Source: Gammaproteobacteria bacterium (GTDB lineage: Bacteria; Pseudomonadota; Gammaproteobacteria; J113). From it: a stretch of DNA of 9,004 nucleotides. Each line of letters opens with the position of its first letter. Position 1 is the stretch's first letter. Under the pieces are notes generated by a model. The model searched no databases, was not told where the DNA came from, and saw only the letters and a list, made by a program, of their open reading frames with translations. The position numbers and the translations under genes were made by a program. Shown here in pieces: positions 1-5,324 of this stretch. Location: positions 1 through 9,004 of the forward strand of contig RFJX01000099.1 in the NCBI GenBank assembly GCA_003694425.1, given 5' to 3'.

Positions 1-3000
1 CGGGCGGCCTCGATCCTGGCCGGGTCCCGGACGTAGAGGGCGGCCTTGTCCAGCAGGCCCTGGGCCCGGGCGAAGCTGTTGTTGGCGCTCAGCTCGGCGG
101 CCCTGGCCAGATAGACCTCGGCGATGCGCCTGCGGGCGTCGGCCAGCCAGGGGTCGTCCTCGGGCAGGAGCGGCTCGAGCAGGGTCAGCTCGTCATGCAG
201 CTTCTGTTCCCAGTCTTGGTCGAGGGTCGCCCTGGCCAGCAGGTTGTCGATGCGGTCCTTGCTCTGGGCGATCCGTCTGGCCTGGGCCTCGGCCACGGCC
301 GCCGCCCGCCTGGCCAGCAGGTCGTTCATCTGATCGCCCAGTTCAGCGGCCCGCGGAAGCTCGGCCAGGGCGGTGCGCAGCAGCCCGACTCCCTGGTCGA
401 ATTTCCCGGCACCGGCCAGCCTGGCGGCCTCATCCCGGTAGTGCTCGACGAGCACCTTGCGGCCCTCCGCCAGCAGCGGCGAATCCGGCGCCAGCGCCTC
501 GATGCGGTCCAGGGTCTCGAACAGGGGGGCCGGGTCCGTGGCGGGGTCGCCCTGGATCCGGGCAATCTGCTCCCGCGCCCGTGATTCCAGAGTAGCGAGT
601 TGCTCCTCCGCCTCGGCACGCAGGCGCTCCAGCAGGGACGGGTCCGATGCCGCGGCTTCGGCCCGTGCCAGCAGGGCACGTTCCTGTTCCAGGCGTTCTG
701 AGAGCCCCGGTCCCGGAGTGAGGGCGGCGGCCTGCTCCAGCGCGGAGCGGGCCGCGGCGAACTCCCCGTCGGCGCGCAGGCGGCGCGCCTCGCCGAGCAG
801 GGCGCGGACCACCTGTGCGCGCGCGGTGAGGGTACGGGGATTGCGCGGGGCCTGCCGCTCCAGGCTGGCCAGCAGCGGCAGCGCCGCGGCGCTCCCTTCC
901 GTGGCGAGGGCCGTGGTGAGTTGCGCGCCAATGCGGTCCAGGCCGGCGAGGAATCCCTGGCGGCCGGCATCGACCTGCCGCACCAGCGGTTGCAGCCCCA
1001 GTACCCGCAGCAGTTCGCCATGGGTGTCGACCAGCAGGCCCGCCCCGTCCCAGTCCTGTCGATCGATGCGCTCCTGCAGTTCACGTGCGACCTTCGGAGC
1101 CAGCCGCTCGCGCAGCCCCTGGAGCAGGGGGTGTCCCGGATCGAGCGAGGCGAGCCGCAGCAGCGGCCCGCGCTGGGCCTGCAACGCCTCCAGCGAGTCG
1201 GGCTCCCCGTGACGGAGAATGGTGTCGGCCAGTTCCGCGATCCGGGAGCGGCGTCTGGCTTCTTCGATATCGGCCTGGATGCGGTCCCGTTCATTGGTCA
1301 GGTTGACATCTCCCGGGGCCAGCGCCAGACCGGTCTCCAGCAGCCGCTGCGCCAGGTCGAAATCGCCACTCCTGCGCGCCTTGCTGATGGCACTGGCGAA
1401 GGCACCGGGTATCCGGGGGTCCTTGAGCAGGGCATTGCCGGGATCGGCCTCGGCGATCACCGCCAGGACGTCGCTCAGGTCCTCCTCCTGCTCGTCCGGC
1501 AGGAGGCGTCCCTGTTCCAGGATCTCATTGAATTTCTCGGTCATCCGGCTGAGCAGCTGGGTACGGCTCTCCTCGATCCGGTCTGCTGTCTCGGTCAGTG
1601 CCGCCGAATCGGGATAGAACCTGCGGGCCTGGGCCAGGATGCGCAGGGCGCCGGCATAGTCGTACTTCGCCTCGGTGCCGTCGAGGCGGCGCTGCGCCCG
1701 GTGCCTGAAGTAGTCGATGATCGCCGGGCGGACCTCTCCCAGGATCAGCTGGCGATCGATCGGGGAGAGTCGGTCGAGTTCCGGCAGCCGTGCTTCGACG
1801 ATCGCATCGTCGCCGCTCTGGAGGGTACTGATCAGCTCGTTCAGCTCCCTCTGGTGCAGGTAGTCGCGGAGCGGGAGCACCGAGGCGATGGCGATGACCA
1901 GCAGCGTGACCCCGCCCAGGAACCACGGGTTCCTCAGCAGATGGGTCCTGCCCTCGAGCTCGTCGAGGAACTGCTGCACCGACTGGCTGCGCTTCTCGCG
2001 TTCGAATGCCAGTCCCTTCAGCAGGGCCTTCATCTGCCTCCGTTTCAGCCCCTTGACGGGTGCCGGTACCAGATTGTTGTCCCGGGCGGCATTGGCCGGC
2101 AGCTTGTTGAAGGGATGACGGCCGGTGAGCAGCTCATAGGCCACGCAGGCCAGGGCGTAGATGTCGTCCCGGGGGTCCGGGTCCTTGCCTTCGAGCATCT
2201 CGGCGCTGGCGTAGGCGGGGGTCAGGGCGCCCAGCTTGGAGGGGTCGAAGAGGGTCTTCTCGGCATCGCCCGCGGCGGGATTCTTGACCGCGCGGGCGAT
2301 GCCGAAATCCAGCACCTTCATGGTGCCGTCCTTGAGCACGAAGCAGTTGCCGGGCTTGAAATCGGAATGGACGATGTTCCGCTCGTGGGCGTAGATCAGG
2401 GCCTGACCCAGCCCCTTGATCATCGGGAAGGCCTCCTCGAAGGGCAGCCCCTTGCGCGGCTTCACCTCCTTCTTGATGAAGGTGTTCAGGGGGGTGCCTT
2501 CGAGCAGCTCCATGGTGATGAACACCCTGTCGCCGGTGCGATCGAAGTCGTAGACCGTGGCGATGTTGGGATGGGCCAGCTTCTGCTGGCGGCTGGCCTC
2601 ACGCTGCAGGGCGATGAAGGAGTCGGGGTGTTTCCTGAAATCCTCGTTCAGGACCTTGAGGGCGACATAGGGATTCTTGTCCCGGGCCTCCACCTTGAGC
2701 AGATCCACCGCCTTGTAGACCGTACCCATGCCGCCGACACCGAGCACTTCATCGAGGCGGAAGCGCTCCTTGAGGATGGTCCCGGGGCCGATGGTCCGCG
2801 GGCCGGGAGCGCCCGTTCCCTCCGTGGGTGCCGCGGTGGAGGGGCCTGTGGGCCAGGAGGTGCCGGTGGGAGAGCTCAGCTCCAGGTCGATGGACGGCTC
2901 CCCCGCAGCCTCCGCGGAGGCCGCCATCTTCCTGGCATCCTCGGCAATCCGCTCGCGCTCCTCTTCAGCCGGGCCGGTTTCGTCCGGAGCAGGGGCGAAC

Positions 3001-3242
3001 TCGGTGGCATCGGCGGAAGCGAGACCGGTATCCCTGCCGGAGAGGAGGTCGATCTCGTCCTTCAGGCGGACGTAGGTCCTGGCCTCCACCAGCCCCTCGC
3101 GATAGGCCTCCTGCAGCTGCTCCAGCAGCCGCTCCGCGGTTCCTGGCCTCTTGCGCAGTACCCGGGTCAGATTCCTCAGGACCTTGTCATAGTCGATTTC
3201 GCCCCTGGACAGGGCCCTCAGAGCGGCCTTGAAATCAGCCAT
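1..3242 (-). CDS. Transmembrane Ser/Thr protein kinase with long extracytoplasmic helical-repeat region (3' end outside window)
   Basis: Eukaryote-like (Hanks-type) protein kinase. It should transfer phosphate from ATP to Ser/Thr of cytoplasmic partners, with the neighbouring FHA-cyclase and phosphatase as natural partners. At least 1080 codons are open from ATG 3242 to the window edge with no stop. Order of parts: a small charged helical N-terminal domain (about 1-70); an Ala/Pro/Glu/Thr-rich linker (about 71-150); the kinase domain (about 160-425) with Gly-rich loop GVGGMGTVYK (168-177), VALK Lys196, helix-C Glu215, catalytic HSDFKPGN (Asp294, Asn299), DFG Asp312 and APE-equivalent SAE (Glu348); one membrane helix (about 439-460); then a helical region (461 onward) with TPR-like segments. 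A single helix after the kinase places the C-terminal part in the periplasm. Oddities: HSD replaces HRD, so it is a non-RD kinase, and SAE replaces APE. All catalytic residues are present, so it is probably active. It lies 9 bases after the phosphatase and its start is backed by a Shine-Dalgarno sequence. The fold and orientation are firm; the ligand is unknown. Confidence 0.93.
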   Translation of the reverse strand, partial: MADFKAALRALSRGEIDYDKVLRNLTRVLRKRPGTAERLLEQLQEAYREGLVEARTYVRLKDEIDLLSGRDTGLASADATEFAPAPDETGPAEEERERIAEDARKMAASAEAAGEPSIDLELSSPTGTSWPTGPSTAAPTEGTGAPGPRTIGPGTILKERFRLDEVLGVGGMGTVYKAVDLLKVEARDKNPYVALKVLNEDFRKHPDSFIALQREASRQQKLAHPNIATVYDFDRTGDRVFITMELLEGTPLNTFIKKEVKPRKGLPFEEAFPMIKGLGQALIYAHERNIVHSDFKPGNCFVLKDGTMKVLDFGIARAVKNPAAGDAEKTLFDPSKLGALTPAYASAEMLEGKDPDPRDDIYALACVAYELLTGRHPFNKLPANAARDNNLVPAPVKGLKRRQMKALLKGLAFEREKRSQSVQQFLDELEGRTHLLRNPWFLGGVTLLVIAIASVLPLRDYLHQRELNELISTLQSGDDAIVEARLPELDRLSPIDRQLILGEVRPAIIDYFRHRAQRRLDGTEAKYDYAGALRILAQARRFYPDSAALTETADRIEESRTQLLSRMTEKFNEILEQGRLLPDEQEEDLSDVLAVIAEADPGNALLKDPRIPGAFASAISKARRSGDFDLAQRLLETGLALAPGDVNLTNERDRIQADIEEARRRSRIAELADTILRHGEPDSLEALQAQRGPLLRLASLDPGHPLLQGLRERLAPKVARELQERIDRQDWDGAGLLVDTHGELLRVLGLQPLVRQVDAGRQGFLAGLDRIGAQLTTALATEGSAAALPLLASLERQAPRNPRTLTARAQVVRALLGEARRLRADGEFAAARSALEQAAALTPGPGLSERLEQERALLARAEAAASDPSLLERLRAEAEEQLATLESRAREQIARIQGDPATDPAPLFETLDRIEALAPDSPLLAEGRKVLVEHYRDEAARLAGAGKFDQGVGLLRTALAELPRAAELGDQMNDLLARRAAAVAEAQARRIAQSKDRIDNLLARATLDQDWEQKLHDELTLLEPLLPEDDPWLADARRRIAEVYLARAAELSANNSFARAQGLLDKAALYVRDPARIEAA

Positions 3243-3247
3243 GCCCG

Positions 3248-3253
3248 TTCCTC
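3248..3253 (-). promoter_or_regulatory. Ribosome binding site of the kinase gene
   Basis: On the minus strand the sequence reads TGAGGAACGGGCATG. A GAGGAA Shine-Dalgarno overlaps the phosphatase stop codon TGA and ends 5 bases before the kinase ATG. This fixes the kinase start and suggests that termination on the phosphatase couples to initiation on the kinase. Confidence 0.65.
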
Positions 3254-3980
3254 ACCGCTCGAATACCTCGACCACGATCACGGTCACGTTGTCGGTGGCG
3301 CCCCGCTCCAGGGTGAGATCGATCAGGGCGCCGGCCACTTCACCGGGCTCACCACGGGAAAGGAGCCCGGCGATTTCGGCATCGGTGACGTGCTTGTCCA
3401 GGCCGTCGGAACAGAGCAGGTAGCGGTCTCCATCGGCCAGTTCCCACATCTCGATGTCCAGATAGAGATCACTGTCCGCTCCGACCGCGCGGGTGACGAG
3501 ATTGGCCGCTGGGTGGTCCACCGCCTCCTCCTCGGTGATGATGCCCTGCTCCAGCAGCAGATTGATCTGGGAGTGGTCGTACGAGAGCTGTTCCAGTTCA
3601 CCCTCCCGGAGGCGGTAGAGGCGGCTGTCCCCGGCCCACAGGCAGATGCCGTGAATGCCCTTGAGCAACAGACAGACCACCGTGGTACCCACGGTTCCGC
3701 CGCTCTCCGCGGTGAGTTTGAGCAGCCGGTGGTTGGCCGCCAGGATCTGGTCCTCCACTTCGTCCACGAGGGTGGCCAGGTCGTCGCTGGCGGGTATCTG
3801 TTCCAGGTTGTTGATGACCAGCTGGCTGGCGAGGTCCCCGCGGCTGTGCCCTCCCATGCCGTCCGCCACGGCCCAGAGTCCGCGATCCGGCGCCTCGAGA
3901 AAGGAATCCTCGTTGATCCTGCGCACCTTCCCGACATGGCTCAGGGAGGCGGATCTCCAGTCGAAGCGGGGGCGGGCCAT
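3252..3980 (-). CDS. PP2C-family Ser/Thr protein phosphatase (PrpC/Stp1 type)
   Basis: Metal-dependent phosphatase expected to remove phosphate from phospho-Ser/Thr on kinase targets, and probably from the kinase itself. It has 242 residues, the normal size for a soluble single-domain bacterial PP2C, with no signal peptide or membrane segment. The family motifs appear in order: VGKVRRINEDSF (Asn23-Glu24-Asp25), ADGMGGH with metal ligand Asp40 and a following G-D-L-A-S, GTT at 98-100, WAGDSRLYR around Asp118, SDGL with Asp192, and a terminal G-A-T-D-N-V-T with Asp230. All metal-binding Asp positions are intact, so it should be active. The start ATG 3980 lies 4 bases after the stop of the cyclase-FHA gene; I see no strong Shine-Dalgarno, which fits translational coupling. 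A kinase-phosphatase pair beside an FHA protein recalls the PpkA/PppA/Fha circuit of type VI secretion, but no secretion-apparatus gene of that type is visible here. Confidence 0.96.
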   Translation of the reverse strand: MARPRFDWRSASLSHVGKVRRINEDSFLEAPDRGLWAVADGMGGHSRGDLASQLVINNLEQIPASDDLATLVDEVEDQILAANHRLLKLTAESGGTVGTTVVCLLLKGIHGICLWAGDSRLYRLREGELEQLSYDHSQINLLLEQGIITEEEAVDHPAANLVTRAVGADSDLYLDIEMWELADGDRYLLCSDGLDKHVTDAEIAGLLSRGEPGEVAGALIDLTLERGATDNVTVIVVEVFER

Positions 3981-3984
3981 GGAT

Positions 3985-4896
3985 CTAGAGTGTGTGTTCT
4001 TCCAGGGTGAGGGTGATCACTTCGGTGGGGTTCTCGCGGAAGGGCCGCCCGAGGCTGATCTCGCCACTGCGGTCCAGGCCCATCTCTTCCCGGCGGACGA
4101 AGGAGACATTGCCCTCGCTGTCACGGAAGTAGGTGCCGTTGGTGCTCTGGTCGATGAGATAGAACTTGCCGCGGCGCCACTCCAGGCGCACGTGCTGGCG
4201 CGAGGCCATCTTTTCGTTGACGGTCAGGTCGCAGGTGACGCTGCGGCCCAGCACCATGGCGGTGGTCTCCTCGTCGATGCGGCGCTCCTGGTCGCCATAG
4301 CGCAGCAGCAGTGAGGCCCTGGGTTCCCTGACGCTGATGATCCCCGTGGCCATGCGGGTCACGTCCTCCTGCTGCCAGATGACCTCGTGGATGTCGATGG
4401 TCCCCTTTTTTCCCTTCACCGGCGCGCGGTCGACGAAGCGGGTGCTGGCCCGGAGGATCGGTGGCAGATGTTCGACGGTCTGCTGGGTGGTCAGGATCTG
4501 GCTGGCCTTGGCCATGGAGGCCATGCGGGCGGCGACGTTGACCGCGTCACCGAATACGTCGCCGTGTTCGAGGATCGCGGGCCCGTAGTGCAGGCCGACC
4601 CGGATGGCCAGCCGGACCTGGGCTCCGCCGGTGCCGGCGGTGAAATCCTCGGCCAGCTCCTCGTTCATCTCGCAGGCGGCGGTCACCGCATCCTCGGCGG
4701 TGGGGAAGGTGGCCATGACCTCGTCGCCGATGGTCTTGACCACGGTGCCATGATAGCGCTCGACGATGTCCGAGATGATGCCCAGGCAGGTCGCCACCAT
4801 CTTGCGGGCGGTGGAGTCTCCGAGGGTCTCGTAGAGCCGGGTGCTGCCGACGATGTCGGCGAACAGGATGGCGATATTGGTGGTCTTCGGCGACAC
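3985..4896 (-). CDS. Class III adenylate/guanylate cyclase catalytic domain fused to a C-terminal FHA domain
   Basis: Predicted cytoplasmic protein of 303 residues that makes a cyclic nucleotide and binds phospho-Thr. The cyclase homology domain covers about 5-175: metal ligand Asp14 in FADIVGST, second metal ligand Asp58 in KTIGDE, and the transition-state pair Asn120/Arg124 in D-A-V-N-V-A-A-R. The purine-selecting positions are Lys54 and Asp113 (in H-G-D-V-F-G), the combination known from adenylate rather than guanylate cyclases, so cAMP is the likely product. The FHA domain covers about 196-300, with GRS (217-219), SRQH (232-235) and D-Q-S-T-N-G-T-Y (249-256), the phosphopeptide-binding loops. 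No membrane segment is present. The start is GTG 4896: an in-frame ATG at 4929 is cut off by a TGA at 4920-4918, and Met/Val-1 sits at the usual distance from FADIVGST. It is the first gene of the signalling operon. I infer that phosphorylation by the kinase, or binding to a phosphorylated partner, tunes cyclase output. Confidence 0.95.
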   Translation of the reverse strand: MSPKTTNIAILFADIVGSTRLYETLGDSTARKMVATCLGIISDIVERYHGTVVKTIGDEVMATFPTAEDAVTAACEMNEELAEDFTAGTGGAQVRLAIRVGLHYGPAILEHGDVFGDAVNVAARMASMAKASQILTTQQTVEHLPPILRASTRFVDRAPVKGKKGTIDIHEVIWQQEDVTRMATGIISVREPRASLLLRYGDQERRIDEETTAMVLGRSVTCDLTVNEKMASRQHVRLEWRRGKFYLIDQSTNGTYFRDSEGNVSFVRREEMGLDRSGEISLGRPFRENPTEVITLTLEEHTL

Positions 4897-4899
4897 GGA

Positions 4900-4904
4900 T
4901 CCTT
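4900..4904 (-). promoter_or_regulatory. Shine-Dalgarno of the cyclase-FHA gene
   Basis: The minus strand reads AAGGATCC followed by GTG at 4896. AAGGA is a good anti-16S match, but only 3 bases separate it from the start codon, shorter than usual. It supports the GTG start because no in-frame ATG is available upstream before a stop. Confidence 0.5.
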
Positions 4905-4945
4905 GCCCAGTCAGGAATCAGGGAATCATCAACTTATCGGGAAGC

Positions 4946-4974
4946 ATAACAAAAACTTTATGAGATGCTGGCAA
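4946..4974 (-). promoter_or_regulatory. Candidate sigma70 promoter for the cyclase-phosphatase-kinase operon
   Basis: On the minus strand, TTGCCA (4974-4969, 5 of 6 to TTGACA) is followed after 17 bases by TGTTAT (4951-4946, 4 of 6 to TATAAT), within the AT-rich patch just upstream of the first gene. Transcription would start near 4940, giving a leader of about 45 bases before GTG 4896. The -10 box is mediocre, so activation by another factor is plausible. This is a sequence-match prediction only. Confidence 0.4.
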
Positions 4975-5076
4975 GTTGCCGGAATTTCCGCCTCCGGGTT
5001 GTCAGCTTCGCCGGGTACCGTCCCGGTGCACGAGCCCGGTCTGTCCCGCTTCCCCGAGGGCCTGGTACGGCACTTT

Positions 5077-5089
5077 GCATGACACATGC
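5077..5089. repeat. Small inverted repeat GCATG-ACA-CATGC
   Basis: Perfect 5-bp arms with a 3-base centre, about 65 bases upstream of the right-facing -35 box. It could be a half-site pair for a dimeric regulator or a chance palindrome; arms this short are weak evidence alone. Confidence 0.25.
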
Positions 5090-5121
5090 GGTTCCGGTTC
5101 AATGCTCAATGAAAGCAGGCA

Positions 5122-5131
5122 GTTGCGCAAC
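5122..5131. promoter_or_regulatory. 10-bp palindrome GTTGCGCAAC upstream of the TPS promoter
   Basis: Perfect 10-bp palindrome. Its centre lies about 62 bases before the predicted start of transcription near 5188, the spacing often used by activators that contact RNA polymerase from upstream. It does not match the consensus of CRP (TGTGA-N6-TCACA) or another regulator I can name. An operator role is inferred from position and symmetry only. Confidence 0.3.
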
Positions 5132-5152
5132 AGTATTGAAATCGTTTCTCTG

Positions 5153-5181
5153 TTGCCAGTTCGATGGTGTATATATATTAT
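5153..5181 (+). promoter_or_regulatory. Predicted sigma70 promoter of the tpsB-tpsA operon
   Basis: TTGCCA (5153-5158, 5 of 6 to TTGACA) is followed after exactly 17 bases by TATTAT (5176-5181, 5 of 6 to TATAAT). The region around the -10 box is strikingly AT-rich for this genome (alternating T/A from 5170 to 5184). Transcription would start near 5188, leaving a leader of about 135 bases before ATG 5325. This is the best promoter match in the region. Its position also argues against tpsB starts upstream of it. Confidence 0.6.
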
Positions 5182-5311
5182 ATTGTCTCAGTGACTGCCC
5201 ACCCGGGAGAGGCAGGGTAACAACAAGAGATGAGATCCCTCGCCAGAACGACTGCCGGCCACGGCCAGGCCTCCTCCCCGCCTCAGGGCAGGCATGCCCG
5301 CGCACGCCGGT

Positions 5312-5317
5312 GGAAGG
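5312..5317 (+). promoter_or_regulatory. Ribosome binding site of tpsB
   Basis: GGAAGG sits 7 bases before ATG 5325. It is the clearest Shine-Dalgarno near the reading frame and immediately precedes the signal-peptide-like N-terminus, which decides the start among several in-frame Met codons upstream. Confidence 0.65.
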
Positions 5318-5324
5318 CCAGGGC

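Larger units (their letters stand above)
4897..5324. other. Divergent intergenic region between the signalling operon and the TPS operon
   Basis: These 428 bases hold no convincing gene. The open frame of tpsB runs back to about 4965, but that stretch has no signal-peptide character and includes the predicted promoter. Composition is uneven: two AT-rich patches (about 4911-4970 and 5095-5190) flank a GC-rich middle. Each AT-rich patch contains a predicted sigma70-type promoter, one facing left and one facing right, with the -35 boxes about 180 bases apart. Short symmetric elements occur at 4980-4990 (CGGAA, T, TTCCG), 5077-5089 and 5122-5131. The right-facing transcript would have an untranslated leader of about 135 bases; I saw only weak 5-bp hairpins in it (5195-5215, 5286-5299) and no riboswitch class I could recognise. 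No tRNA or terminator was seen. Confidence 0.8.

Noticed and set aside
326..1294. 322-codon minus-strand frame within the kinase gene
   Set aside because: It is in a different frame from the kinase, which is continuously open there and shows helical repeats; the alternative translation is Arg/Pro/Ser/Trp-rich noise.
921..4010. 1029-codon open frame on the plus strand
   Set aside because: It runs antisense through the kinase and phosphatase, both of which have complete family motifs on the minus strand. The translation is rich in Gly, Leu, Gln, Val and Asp without any recognisable domain. Long antisense frames are expected in GC-rich coding DNA.
1..4896. Type VI secretion signalling locus
   Set aside because: Kinase, PP2C and FHA together suggest the PpkA/PppA/Fha set, but no tss/VipA/Hcp/VgrG gene is visible and the adjacent export system is TPS.
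4927..4929. Upstream in-frame ATG as start for the cyclase-FHA gene
   Set aside because: An in-frame TGA at 4920-4918 separates it from the coding region, so the GTG at 4896 is the usable start.
4387..5082. 231-codon plus-strand frame reaching into the intergenic region
   Set aside because: It is mostly antisense to the cyclase-FHA gene, with no domain and no ribosome site.
4965..5324. N-terminal extension of tpsB by up to 120 codons
   Set aside because: The extension contains the best promoter match, lacks a Shine-Dalgarno, and would bury the signal peptide that begins just after ATG 5325.
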